Positions 47,680 through 59,085 of a stretch of DNA of 64,000 nt are shown here, piece by piece. The notes beneath the pieces were generated by a model. The model did no database searches, had not been told where the DNA came from, and worked only from the letters and a program-made list of their open reading frames with translations. The stretch spans positions 496,001-560,000 of the forward strand of contig NW_017265158.1 in the NCBI RefSeq assembly GCF_001638985.1. The letters are read 5' to 3'. The stretch's first letter is position 1. Each line of letters begins with the position of its first letter. Position numbers and translations under genes: made by a program. Origin of the DNA: Phycomyces blakesleeanus NRRL 1555(-) (lineage: Eukaryota; Mucoromycota; Mucoromycetes; Mucorales; Phycomycetaceae).

Positions 47680-48163
47680 ATAATTTTCCCTCATCTCCAT
47701 CCTATCTATATGTATATATCTCCTTAGTTAACTGCTTTAATTTCACACCTGTTTAATAAATATCTCTTGCAAACATCATTAAGTCCAAATAATTATCACA
47801 TTTATTTTGTTTTGTTTTGTTATTTGACAAATCACATCTGTGCACATTACAAACTCGCATTTCACACTCCAATACAAAATAAATAATTTGCCTTTCTTTT
47901 AATAACGATATCAAAAGTTGGTGCAGAAACTATTCTTGAGTACACCGTTCATTTCGTAGGCTTACATTTTTACACATTAGTAATACAAACACAACCAATT
48001 TTCTCTCTCTAAAATAAATAACTTGTACAGATCGGTCAAAAGAAACGTCGAACTCCTTGGGCATCTCTGGGTTAGGAAACGTGACTGTGATATCGACAAA
48101 TTCTCATAGAGATTTCATCCTCCCTCTCATTCAGCCCTGTAATTAGGTCTGGACAGGTTCATT
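47680..48163. other. Spacer between PAPS reductase and the COA8-like gene
   Basis: About 0.5 kb. On the minus strand a frame at 48103-47930 reads like coding sequence (FVDITVTFPNPEMPKEFDVS) but has no ATG at a sensible place and no recognised family. It is described under findings. Confidence 0.4.
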
Positions 48164-49046
48164 ATGAAGGCAATTGTGCATTCACTACAGGTAATCTAGT
48201 GAATCCAGTATTAAATGTTACCTAAATTCTAAATTTGAGACTTAGAAAGCTGCATTGGCAATTCCAATGCGTTCTGGGGTGATTACCCGAACCATGTCTT
48301 CTTGTAAGTATGTGTATATTTATAACACATTACGATCAACTAACAAGTACTATTTTTATTTCTTCTTATTTATATAATAATAATAATAATAATAATAAAC
48401 GAAACCGAAAAGGCCCTGAAAAGAAGCACGATTGGATGTTAAGACCTGTTGAAGCAGATATGATTGGTACTCCTGACCCAGTGTCTAACCTACGACCTGT
48501 AAAGTACTATATTCCTCAGAATGAATCTGAACAAGTAAGAAAAAAAACAAAAAAAAAACAATAATAATCTAAATATCAATCGTAATATATTGGAGTAATG
48601 CAGGATAAAGAGTGGCGTTTGATCCAGCAAAGTGCAGATGAATTCAATCAGAACTTTTGGACTACAAATAATGCAATGTTTGTTCATGCAAAGGCAGAGT
48701 ATGAAAGTCAATGTAAGTTTGTTTTTTTTTTATTTAAAAAAAAGGACATATTTTTATTTAGACTACTGCATGTGTATATGTAATTGGACTTTTGATCTGA
48801 CAAAATGAGATCTCAGTGAATGCAAGAGGCAAAGAGGTCACTCCAGAAGAATTGTCTATATTCTACAAGGATTTTCTCAACAAAGCCTACCAAAGACAAA
48901 TGGAATACAACCGCCAATGGTGGAAGATTAACATCGGTTTAATTTACCCTGGATTCAAGGCTGCGATCCGGTCTCTCAGCAAGACTAGTTCTCAAAAATC
49001 TGTGGAGCGAAAGGGCACTGGATTTTGGGAAAAGAGCTTTGATTGA
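48164..49046 (+). CDS. COA8/APOPT1-like mitochondrial cytochrome c oxidase assembly factor
   Basis: Five exons, 48164-48190, 48246-48303, 48413-48534, 48604-48712 and 48817-49046, encode 181 residues. The first two exons give a basic presequence (MKAIVHSLQKAALAIPMRSG). The conserved region is KKHDWMLRPVEADMIGTPDP, VSNLRPVKYYIPQNESEQ, FNQNFWTTNNAMF and VTPEELSIFYKDFLNKAYQR with MEYNRQWWK. It matches the APOPT family signature D-W...P-D-x-x-S-N-L-R-P...Y-I-P-x-N-E-S. The acceptor of exon 3 is preceded by a (TAA)n run rather than a pyrimidine tract, so that join is less certain. Human COA8 protects complex IV assembly; the same role is inferred. Confidence 0.82.
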
Positions 49047-49340
49047 ACTGGCATTACAATCTCTGATCATTTGGTCTTTCAGAAAAATGAAGAAGACAAC
49101 AAAAAACATGCTGAACAAAAGAAGAATTGCTTACATTCTTAATAGAGTACAAAAATTATCAACTTATTTGCGTGTGTGTGTGTGTACTATTAAGTTGTGT
49201 CAATAATCATCTTATTATCAAATATATATATAATAATAATAATTTAATAGACACCCTGATCACTTCATTACTTATACAGATCAATAGATATGTTAGCTTA
49301 TATGTTACAAAGAAAAGGAAGAATAAATGTAACATTATAA
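49047..49340. other. Convergent 3' spacer
   Basis: About 290 bp between the 3' ends of the COA8-like gene and the hydrolase. It includes a GTGTGTGTGTGT run near 49173 and TAA repeats. No feature supported. Confidence 0.5.
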
Positions 49341-50222
49341 TTAGAGGTTTGCACCACCAGAAGCTCTTTGGACAAGTTTGTTGAGCTTGTTGGCTTCCAT
49401 ATACTCTTTCACGAGACCACTGATGGCCTTGAACTTTTCATGTTTAGCATCTTGGACAAGTTGGAACATGACAGACTCCGAGGTTGTGATGGTTGCACCA
49501 GCAGCCTTCATACGCTACGCGTCCACACATTCGTGTTTTGAGTCATTGTCTTTGTAGGAAAATATATCTGAGCTAAAGACTTACTCCAATTGCAATGTTG
49601 ATCTCCGGGGGGTTCTGTGAAGAAATACCATCTGCCAGCACATGTACATCGTAGTTGTTTTCAAGTAAATCTAAGGCAGTCTGGAGTACACAGACATGAC
49701 TCTAAAAATAATCAAGTATATTTTCAGAAACATTCCCACATTATATAAGCATTTTTATTTTTGGTACCTCGATTCCGACTAAGATAACTGACTTGGTCTG
49801 CTTTTGCTTCATAAGCTCGATAACTTCAGGAAGGTACATACTAAATTTGGTCTTGTGAAGTGTAAGAGCAGCATCAGATATATCAAGTTCCTGCACGGTA
49901 GGGCCAAATGCTATTGTACAGACATACAAATCAGAATCAAAGACATGCTTTTCGATATTTAAATCAATAAAGAACCATAACGTACCTTTGGGGTACTGCT
50001 CAGTAACAACTACTGGAATATCAAGAACCTTGGAGGTCTTGATCTATTCTCAAGTTAGAATGGAGGCGAGATGCATATTTCGTGTTTTTAGTTTACCATC
50101 TTGGCAGCGACAGTAATGACACTGGGAAACTGCCAAATTACACCCTTAAAACGCTCTTGAATGTCACATACAAATAGAGCGCTAGTTTGAGGAGAAATTC
50201 TTGCAATCTTGTGGAGTGACAT
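49341..50222 (-). CDS. Isochorismatase-fold hydrolase (ISOC/YcaC type)
   Basis: Five exons on the minus strand: 50222-50097, 50043-49986, 49910-49768, 49701-49585 and 49514-49341 (205 residues). Catalytic elements of the cysteine-hydrolase family are present: Asp 20 in [11 protein letters not shown], a Lys in HKTKFSMYL, and the nucleophile Cys 113 in [16 protein letters not shown]. The C-terminus [20 protein letters not shown] fits ISOC1/2-like proteins. The true substrate is unknown for most eukaryotic members; isochorismate is not implied. There is no signal peptide. Confidence 0.86.
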
Positions 50223-50373
50223 TTAAAATAAGAAGAAGAAGATGGTGGGAATATTCTGAAGCTCACTCGGTATTACAACAATGCTTTTACAGTATATGGT
50301 CCCTCAGACTTTATAATTTTATTTTTATTGATACCGCCGACGCATACAATGTCCGGTCTTTGAAATATATAAT

Positions 50374-51106
50374 GGGGGTACTCAGCCAGATTGATCGATC
50401 AAATTCTTGTGTGAATCTTGGCCAATGGTATCAATTTGTAGTTGAGGACACCAAAAGACAAAAGTACAAAATTCATAGATTTTTATAGCATTTATAGAAT
50501 AATCTTTGCACATTCTGATTTCTTCTTTGAACCTGTAGGCATCTAGACTCTCGAAGAAATCAAGTGCTCTTTCCCTTTACTCAACATCTGGCAATACATT
50601 GTCAACCTTGTGTATGTATTTATTGGCTTTAAGTGTTTGTTTAAGCTCCTTCGCGGCAGTCATCTGCTCCAACTTTATATTAACTTCCTTTTTGATTACT
50701 TCTAAAATATCTTTAATAAGTTCGTCTGCACTTGCTGATAAAGACTCTAACAGTGTTTTTTTTCACGATAAATTCCCTGATTTTATGCGATTTCTTCAAG
50801 GCATCAATTGCTTGTTGCTTTGTACTATATTTTGGCATGTAAGATGGAGAGAAAGAAGTATTATATGACTTTGTTGACAATAAATTCTATGATTTATTAA
50901 GGAGAAAGATAAAAACAGTATCGTATTGCATATAAAAAGTAAGGATTAGGTTAATCAGAGAGCCGTACGTTTTTCGATCAAAATTTGATCGAAATTTGAT
51001 CTTTCAAAAAGACGATCAAATTTTTATCGTCGCTATTACAATTGTAATCCAATAATATGGCATTCTGAATTCAAAATTTGATCGATCAATCTGGCTGAGT
51101 ACCCCC
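50374..51106. mobile_element. 733-bp element with perfect 32-bp terminal inverted repeats
   Basis: The left end starts GGGGGTACTCAGCCAGATTG and continues ATCGATCAAATT. The exact reverse complement of all 32 bases ends at 51106. The flanks are AT-rich (AAT on both sides), so the target duplication is ambiguous. Additional GATCAAA motifs cluster just inside the right end (50978-51025). The interior carries a frameshifted minus-strand coding relic (50838-50577). The perfect termini suggest recent activity driven by a transposase encoded elsewhere. Confidence 0.82.
50577..50838 (-). pseudogene. Frameshifted coding relic inside the 50.4-kb element
   Basis: Read on the minus strand it starts MPKYSTKQQAIDALKKSHKI and, after a one-base slip in an A8 homopolymer (T8 on the plus strand at 50756-50763), continues LLESLSASADELIKDILEVI and KELKQTLKANKYIHKVDNVL. 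It is basic and helical and resembles an N-terminal segment of a transposon protein. No catalytic DDE residues are visible. Confidence 0.45.
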
Positions 51107-51626
51107 AATAAAAAAAGACAAAAACCCTAATTAACTAGGAGCAAGGACATGTACTTGTTTTACGGCAGGCACCACTTTGTCCACAAAAATCTCAAGAAGA
51201 AAGAGGGACATCGGAAAACCCACTATCCCATTGAGCACACTAAATTTTATGAGCTGTGATGGACGCAATTGTTGAAGCACCATAGTATACACCCGAAGCT
51301 TGCTAAGGCAGTAGAAGATAAATTTTTAAAGCGTTTACCTCAGAATACTATAAAGGACCTCAAGAGACTAGTAAGAAAAGAAGTATAATGAAAGGCGCAA
51401 TTAACTGTGGGAACCCTTTTCCTGGAAGCTACTTTGGCGGCGGTCTATGCCTCACAAATCACGGTCCTTGTTGTCCAAAATCCTCTGGTAGAATTAGTAA
51501 GAGGAAGTGAAGAGGTCTTCACAGTTTACTGGTATAGTCTCAACTTTTTTTTTTTGGTTGTTTTTGCGTCAGACTCTAACTATAATCATATTATTGATCT
51601 CTATACCCTAAACCTTTGCTTTTAAT

Positions 51627-52044
51627 ATGGACTCAAGATATCCACCAAGAGCTGATCTAACTACTAGAGCAGATTTTGGATATCATAAGGCAGTTAAGAT
51701 GATTGTTACTACAGCTGTTGGTAAGAAACGCTCGTCTATTTTAATTTATACAAGTACTGATTGTTTGTGTAGGTGCGGAGGCTAGTTATCTCTATTCTCC
51801 TAGCTCTACTGAATGGTCAAATGACACCAAATCTGATGTTATTTGAACTGTCTCGCCAACGTCTATCTCTTTCCTACCAATATTAATTGAGATTCAACAT
51901 AAAACTACTTTAGATTCAACTGGCTGTATTATTAGTTACTCATTCTGTACAAAGAAAGAGTTTAAGGTAAAGTCTATTGTCAGTGTATTTGATACTCACG
52001 CGACTCGTAAAGATATCAGCTCAAACCTTGAGGTAACTGGGTAG
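51627..52044 (+). pseudogene. Decayed gene fragment of unknown, probably repeat-associated family
   Basis: The fragment reads MDSRYPPRADLTTRADFGYH. After a plausible intron (51720-51772) it continues GAEASYLYSPSSTEWSNDTK, then an in-frame TGA at 51844, then TVSPTSISFLPILIEIQHKT and a TAG at 52042. The sequence looks like real coding sequence broken by a stop and lacking both ends. I have an impression that similar segments recur in mucoralean genomes but cannot prove it here. Confidence 0.5.
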
Positions 52045-52609
52045 CATTAAAGGTGTACCAGACTCTAGTCATCACAGACAGTTTTCTCATAAACTATTAG
52101 ATTCGGTTTGATCTTGTAATATATAAATCTATGCTAAGAGAAATATCCAAATAATTATGAGCATATTTCTCAAGATAAATTGTAAAGACTTTTACAAATC
52201 AAAAGACAAGAAGAAAAAATCACTGGCATGGATTTTAAAGGCCGCAGACAAATACCTGAGTTTGACGTGAGTTTGAGAGTGCAGACACTGAGAGGTTATT
52301 TTTAATGCCCAGCTCCGAAACGAAACTGACCAACATTTATGCGGAGAGCAGGGTTTTGGTTTATGAGATCCTTTTCAAGTCCCAAAAAGGGATCAGCAAG
52401 ACAAAAGGGAGATAATCGAATGGACCTTGGCTTAGCAGAAAAAAAAATAACTGTCCTCCTTTCTTGTTAATAGGCCCTAGTATTATTGCACCCCTTTGTG
52501 GAGTATCTGGAATTGCTTGATCTTAAAAGGATAATTTCTTTGATAGTTTCCTCTTCCTTCTCAGTTCTTTTCAATTCCCTTCTTGGAGACATTATATCCT
52601 CGTTGCATT

Positions 52610-54383
52610 ATGGTACCTGCCCCTACCACAGACAATTATCTTTTGAGCCTTCGGGCCGTACGAGAGAGAGCCTTCAAGGTTCAAGAGGCTGCAGTCAAGA
52701 ATAAGCTTGGCCACTTTGATGTAGACCATTCAAAGTTCCAGGACATGGTTCAAATTGTTGTATTATTGATAAAACGCGATTATGAACATCCTTCGCAAAT
52801 ACTTCCTCATGGAAGATGGCGCCATTTTGACGTCGGTGGTCGCCCTAGGGTACAGCATCTACTTAATTCATGGGCAAGCCTTGGCCAGCCATTGATGGAA
52901 CAAACCAGACGGATACTGGATTTATTTGTTGTCGCTGTCTTGCTTGATTTCGAACCAAGTGTCGCATGGACTTATCGTGAAAAGACAACAAGAAGAAATT
53001 ATAGACGTACGGAGGGCGTTGTTGTTGCTGTTATGGATATGTTTATGGCTGGTACATTCTCGAGTAATGTAAACGACCCTCACAGAGTAGATTGTAAGCA
53101 CAGATAGTCAATCAAACACAGGATTCCCTTATTCTAATTGATTCTTACCTACACAGCCGAAGGATTGCTGAGCTTGTCTATCGAAACTCTCTATTCTGGT
53201 TTTCAGGTTGGCGATCGGAATAGACTTATAGGGCTTGAAGACAGACTCGATCTATTGCATCATCTGGGGAATATTCTCAAGAAGAAAACAGAATTCTTTG
53301 GATACAGCTCAGTTCCTCGTCCAGGAAATATGCTTGGTAAGTGTGTATTAGAATCAAACCCACGGATTGCTTATTAGCCCTTCAGAGTATCTCTTGGCAC
53401 ATCCTACGACCATCAAGACAAAGAAAGGACCTCTTATTCGCCTGGAAACCTTGTGGCCAGTTGTACAGGAGATGGGTGAATTGTGGGCTGCAGACAATTC
53501 TGACAAAGGCGGAACCCACAATCTCGGAGATGTTTGGCCATGCGAGTCCATAAGAACCTCTAGAAACCCACAGTCAACCGATCACTTTGTGCCCTTTCAC
53601 AAGCTTTCTCAATGGCTAGTATATTCGCTTATTGAACCACTGGAAAAATTACTGGGTGCGACCATTGAAGGCACAGACATGTTGACACCCCTACCAGATT
53701 ATAGAAATGGTACATATCATCTTTTGATTGTTATACTTCACCCGATTATGTTAAATTTTATTCTTTTCAAAAATTAACTATTACTATTATTATAACTAAC
53801 ATTATCATTATCATTATGTTTCCCTTTTTATTATTATTATCTTAGGTGGGCTATTGTTAGATACAGGGTTTCTATCACTTAAACCAGTCGACTATGAGCG
53901 CGGACTGAGGAACTACCACGCCAATTCACTTTTGCCTGGTCAACCAAAAGTTGAGGTGGCCCCTATGTTTGAGATGGCTGATCCAGTGGTTATTGAATGG
54001 CGTGCCCTCACAACAACCTATTTGGATATCGTTGCTGATCATGTCCGGTCCACACTTGGGATACACCGTTCAAAACTATCGCTTTTTCAGCTCATTGAAG
54101 GCGGCACCTGGAGTGTAAGCTGATATTCATAAATTGAATTTGTGATTACAACTAAAATCAAAATCACAATTACAATGTATTATTTTGATATTAAATGAAT
54201 ATTAAAAGCAATTTTTGTTTTATTAATTGATAATAAATCATAGGCTGGTCGTGAGCTAGCAGAAATATCAAGACCAAATACACAGGTACCACCAATCATG
54301 ATAAAGGTAATATTCATATTCTCCCTGAATGTATGATAACTCATTATTTTATATATTAGCTTGATCGATATGTTATTTATTGA
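52610..54383 (+). CDS. URC4: URC4 / DUF1688 protein (uracil catabolism)
   Basis: Six exons: 52610-53093, 53157-53336, 53386-53709, 53846-54114, 54244-54306 and 54360-54383 (447 residues). Family features are LRAVRERAFKVQEAA at the start, ILPHGRWRHFDVGGRPRVQH, VGDRNRLIGLEDRLDLLHHL, VPRPGNMLEYLLAHPT, NSLLPGQPKVEVAPMFEMAD, SLFQLIEGGTWSAGRELA, and length close to the usual 400-450. URC4 is required in yeasts for the URC route of uracil degradation; the reaction it catalyses is not established. The exon 3 acceptor was placed at 53385 because it restores the PGN-x-x-x-YLL run. The last exon encodes LDRYVIY, unlike the more usual ending SDGTVF, so the final splice is uncertain. Confidence 0.85.
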
Positions 54384-54952
54384 GTGCAGCCGCCCTTGCC
54401 AGAAGGGTACATTTTACGTTTATTGGACTCCTCACTCATGCAATCCAAAAGAAAAAAAATCATACCCCTTGTTTCTCCTTTCATTTGAAAACCCCCATTT
54501 TTTTTAGCTTGGCTTAACCCTTGATCTAATACTCTAAAAAAAAGAATCGCATAATCATATTCTGCTGAAGATGTCACACTGCTTGTTCGATGTACATCTT
54601 CTTCATTATACTCTTTCTTGTTTAAAGGTCTAATTCATATTCAAAAATAAATACATAAATAAAGTACTAAGCCAAGGTTTCTGACTTGTACGTAAAAGCT
54701 ATTTTATCTATACAAATTCGTATATTTATTTATTTATTTAAAATAACAGAAAAAAAAATGATAATAATAGCGTGCAGTGGTTTTTGTTTTATCTAGACGC
54801 AAGATGAACTTAGGAAGCATAATATACAGAATGAGGAACGGTAAAGAAAAGAAGAAGAAGAAAACGAAAAGAAATATAAATGATATAATAAAATGTAATT
54901 TTTTTGAGAAGGGAGAAGTAGCGGCATGATTTAATTTGGGATGAGATGGAAT
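54384..54952. other. Convergent 3' spacer between URC4 and the bZIP gene
   Basis: 0.57 kb of AT-rich DNA with a GAAGAAGAAGAAAAC run near 54849. No gene recognised. Confidence 0.5.
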
Positions 54953-56605
54953 TTACTTGCAAAACTGTTTGGCACGTGCAATATAGGTATCAACTTCCTT
55001 GTCGGTTAGCGGGTAATCACATTCCCTGCAGGACGCTTTTCTCTTGAGCTCATCACAAAGCTTATTTATATCGAATTCAGGGTTTGTGGTCTTGATATCC
55101 TCTTGGATATCATATGCAGTACGGTGTTGTCCCCTGGCACGTATCAAAGCATCGACAACTACTGAACTGTGTTTCTCAGTACCCACAGGATTCTCCTGCA
55201 CTTTTTTGGTGGCTATATCTGAGGGGTAGTCTTCGGTTAGGAAAGGCTGGATATTGGGAATGGAGTAGAGTTCTGATAGTGACATATCATATAAATTGAC
55301 ATCTGTGGACCCGAACAGAGGAGGAAGTGAGTCCCCGTGGATCAGATAATCGTCCGTGGCAGGAACCCGGTAGTCTTGATAACTAAAATCATCCTTGCCA
55401 TGGAACAGATCGCTGACCTGGTAATCATCCTGATAGAACAGGTTGTTATCTTTGGGGACATTGGTAAGTACCTGAGGATCAAAATGATAGTTTGGATTGG
55501 AAAATGATAAAAGAGGGTTGTAGTCTGGTTGAATTGGTGTGGAAGCGTCTTCTTCCTCTCGTGATAATGTATTTGATTGAGGAGATTGCTCTTCACTGCA
55601 GCTACTGCTCAGTATCTCATCGCTGTAAGGAGTATTGTAGTTGACTGCAGGACTTGTGCTGTAGAAACCAGTCTTGGTGTTGTATTGTGTATTGGCTTTT
55701 CCTTGACTTTGTTCGAGGTTGAGTGTGAGTTCTTCTGACAGTCGGTGAGGGTGAGGGTGAGGGTGGTGGTTCTCAATTATTGGAGGATGTTCAAGTTCCG
55801 TCACCGGGAATTCGAATACAAACGGAGTTTCTTTCAGGGTGCTGTTCTCCTCCTTCAGCTGCTTAAGCTGCTCCTTCAGCTGCGCATTCTCTTGGAGGAG
55901 AATCTCGTTGCTTTCGATCTTCTCTCGCTCGAGTGCATCAATTTTCTCCTGCAATTCACTGACAAATTTTTCTTTTCGCTCTCTAAAAGCGCGCTGAGCA
56001 GCCCGGTTCTGGGCCTTGCGTTTTAACTTTGGATCATTTGGTAATAACTACGATGACAAGAGATGAGAGTTCCACAACAAATATGATAGAATTAGAAAAT
56101 TTCCCATAAAAAGACAAATGTACGCGCAAGCATATCCCGTTTCAAACGAGAAACCTTATCTAATGACGCTTTACTTACCGAAGATGGAACCTTATCCAAT
56201 GGCTTACGCCCTGGACGTTTCGATTTTGTTGAGGACGGATCTATTAATTGGCCAATGGTTAGATGTGTTTAATATTGGCATGGCAATCCCGGCCAAAAGT
56301 TTTACCTTGATCCGTATTTTCATTTCCTCTCTTCCCCAGAGCTACAGAAGGTGCTAATGGCATTCAAGAGAAGAATTGAGAATCCGAGAATCTTGAACAG
56401 CACTATATTCTTTTTTTTTGTTTTGTTTTTTATTTGGCGTACATTGTTTCAATATAGCTTTTCTATTTGAGGTCCGGGTGCCTGTTGTCTTGGTGGAAGT
56501 CGAGCGCTTAGGTGTTGGTGGTAAGAGATCTTGGTAAGAATCTGTTGATTCAAGACTGAATGAGTCGTCATCCTGTGAGTCATTGAGAGTTTCGTAAGAT
56601 GTCAT
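54953..56605 (-). CDS. Yap1/Pap1-type bZIP transcription factor
   Basis: Oxidative and metal stress regulator family shuttling between nucleus and cytoplasm. Four exons on the minus strand: 56605-56443, 56341-56306, 56240-56179 and 56047-54953 (451 residues). A basic stretch KSKRPGRKPLDKVPSS precedes the DNA-binding region KRKAQNRAAQRAFRERKEKF, with the fungal Yap signature N-x-x-A-Q-x-x-F-R. A leucine zipper follows (ELQEKIDALEREKIESNEIL, then NAQLKEQLKQLKEEN). The centre is Gln/Ser/Asp-rich. The C-terminus has the cysteine cluster NKLCDELKRKASCRECDYPL with an embedded hydrophobic export-type segment, which in Yap1/Pap1 senses oxidants and masks Crm1-dependent export. I see few cysteines in the middle region, so the N-terminal redox cluster of Yap1 is not evident. 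Confidence 0.92.
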
Positions 56606-56964
56606 TATGAAATGGTTGGCTGGTTTGCTTGTTGGTTGGCTAATTGAAAGAAAGAAACAGAAAGGCTGCCTTTATGTTTGTATCTGTGACGTTCAACGGT
56701 CGGCTGGGAATAGGCGGCTGACAAATAGAAAGAAATGGGTTTTGGTGCCCAAAAACCATAGTCACCCAGAACCTTCTCTAACCTTGTGCCACCTGTCTGT
56801 GCTCCCCCCAATCTGGTTTACCTTTTTACTCTTATACTTTATTTTCTCTCCCCCAAGAAAACAAATAAATAAATTGGTCTCTTATGGTTTTACCAAGCCC
56901 GAATTTTTATTTTATTATTATATTTAATAAGAAATAAATCTAGTATGGCTTAGATTCGTCCCAT
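56606..56964. promoter_or_regulatory. bZIP promoter and BUD32 3' flank
   Basis: 0.36 kb between the bZIP start codon and the BUD32 stop codon, both on the minus strand. No further gene was found. Confidence 0.5.
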
Positions 56965-57949
56965 TTACCCGAGCATGCTTCTTTTACGACCTCTCAGTCT
57001 CACTATAAAATCAATTGAGTTTAATTCGGTGAATGGATATGTTTCAGGCACAAAATCTCGTCAACATACCATCTTCAAGTTTGTTCATGACTGCTTTTGA
57101 GTTCTTGTACGCATTGAGATAATGGGACAAAATACTTTCAAACTAAAAAAAAAATAGGAACACAAACAATGAGAATACATGTATATAGGTTTTTTTGTAT
57201 AAAAAAAAAAGAAGAAAGTCATCGTATTCGACTTCATACCAATTCTTCTGTGTTTGGATGAGTGCTTGCAAACGCACGCTCAAGAACATACAGATCTACA
57301 GCCTTATCTTCGGCAAGATTTGAGATATAACTCAATCCAAAATCAATAATAACAACAGATTCAATAGTCTCGCGTATCATCAAATTCGATGTGGTGAGAT
57401 CTCCATGAATCACATCAAGACTGTGCATCTTGGCTAGAGATTCACCAATGTACTTTGATAAACTCGCTATCGTATGCAGATTAATTAGCAAACCAAAAAA
57501 GCAGAACAATATATATGCACTCACCAAAATCAACTCCACTGTACTGTGTGGCCTGGTAATCTAACAGGCGCTGCTTGACAGTAATACCAGAAATCTTCTC
57601 CATAAATATTGTGGCAGTATTCATATCCACAAAATACAGTGTAGGTGTATCCATTCCAGCTTTTTTGCACTTGTACAAGCTACGCGCTTCCTGAACAACC
57701 CGTTTGTTTGTCAGCTGGCGATCGAGATCGGGATGTCTATATGTCTTCTTGAATCTCTCTTTGGCAATGCATCCTTGTGGAAGACTCAAAAACGTCGGAA
57801 GATCAAAAACTCGCTATGGTAGAGTAGATTGTAGAGCAACAATGCACGAATGAGTTTATTTAATTCCTAGTAGAATGTAATTTTCTTACAGCTTCTGCTC
57901 CTTGTTTAATACAAGCTACTCCGGAAGGTACTGCCATGGTCATTGTCAT
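56965..57949 (-). CDS. BUD32: BUD32/PRPK atypical kinase of the KEOPS complex
   Basis: KEOPS/EKC subunit supporting t6A37 modification of tRNA and telomere maintenance. Five exons on the minus strand: 57949-57890, 57813-57525, 57466-57240, 57142-57070 and 57002-56965 (228 residues). Landmarks are IKQGAEARVFDLP (glycine-poor P-loop), [40 protein letters not shown], the catalytic loop [13 protein letters not shown] with Asp, VVIIDFGLS (DFG) and the invariant C-terminus [12 protein letters not shown] reached only by the last splice. Three in-frame ATGs lie close together at the start ([10 protein letters not shown]); the longest is given. It is divergent from PNO1 with a 142-bp gap. Confidence 0.94.
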
Positions 57950-58091
57950 TATTCATTCGAAACACATTGCTCTCACAGCTTTGTGCATCGTGACTGTCTT
58001 TGTAAGTTGCCTTTTTTTTTGGCCGCCACCTTATCCCCGACATCTGAAATTTTTTTTACTCGTTCTCTTTAAACTATTTTTTTTTGACAAG
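57950..58091. promoter_or_regulatory. Bidirectional BUD32/PNO1 promoter
   Basis: 142 bp between the two start codons, with T-rich tracts (T9 near 58011 and several others) and no TATA box. Both products act in RNA and translation-related processes. Confidence 0.5.
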
Positions 58092-59085
58092 ATGGCCTCA
58101 CTTCAATCATTCAAGGCACCATCTTTGGTTAGCAAGTCTACTCAAAAGGCAGAACAGAAACTCGCTACAAATGGTGAAGATGTTGTCATTGATGCCTCCA
58201 CATTGTCCACTCGTAACACCACAGACGTCAATGAAGACGAAGACATGGAGGTCGAATCTACCATCGCCAAACCAACCTTTGCCCCAACACAGCAGAACAA
58301 GAGTGTATGTCATTGAAAAAAAAAACGCCCATGGATTGTTGAAAACTGCAAGATTTATTAACGATTCTGCTAATCTATCTTAGGGTGTTACCAAAGGACA
58401 ACGTAGAATCCCCATTCCTCACCATCGTCTCTCTCCTCTTAAGAGACAGTGGCTTGAGATCTACTCTCCTTTGGTTGAACACATGAAACTACAGGTTCGC
58501 ATGAATGTCCAGACAAGATCGGTTGAACTCAGAGTAAATATCTCATACTTTAAATGAATATGCTATATAAATAGTGTCATTCAACTGACAATCTAACTAT
58601 TATTTTGATTTATATAGACCTCAGATTCGACCGTTGAGAGCAGCGCATTACAAAAAGGGGCTGAGTTTGTCAAGGCTTATGCTCTTGGATTTGAGATTGA
58701 GGATGCTATGGCTCTTTTGAGATTGGATGATATTTTTTTGGATACTTTCGAAATTAAGGATGTAAAGACACTTCATGGTGACCATTTGGCCCGTGCTATT
58801 GGTCGTATTGCAGGAAAGGACGGAAAGACCAAGTTCACCATTGAGAACGCAAGTAAGACAAGAATTGTCCTGGCAGATACGTAAGTAGAGAAGAGCTGGA
58901 TTTGTGCCAAAAGAAGAAATTTGTAATGTTCTAACTGGTCTTATAGCAAAATCCATGTGCTCGGCTCATTCCAGAATATTAAGATTGCTCGTGATGCAGT
59001 TGTCAGTCTTATTCTCGGCAGTCCTCCTGGAAAGGTTTACGCAACTCTCCGTACTATCTCTGCTCGCATGAAAGAGCGCTTCTAA
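58092..59085 (+). CDS. PNO1: RNA-binding protein PNO1/DIM2 (40S ribosome assembly)
   Basis: KH-domain factor needed for 18S rRNA 3' end maturation and for Dim1 methylation. Exons 58092-58304, 58384-58533, 58618-58880 and 58947-59085 encode 254 residues. An acidic N-terminus ([11 protein letters not shown]) is followed by [53 protein letters not shown] and [38 protein letters not shown] carries the KH GxxG-type loop. [31 protein letters not shown] and SARMKERF end the protein as in Pno1. Confidence 0.95.

Larger units (their letters stand above)
50223..52609. other. Gene-poor region dominated by mobile-element remains
   Basis: 2.4 kb between the hydrolase and URC4. It contains the inverted-repeat element at 50374-51106 and a decayed repeat-family gene at 51627-52044. 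A minus-strand frame near 51300-51140 (LQQLRPSQLIKFSVLNGIVG) has no recognised family. Confidence 0.5.
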
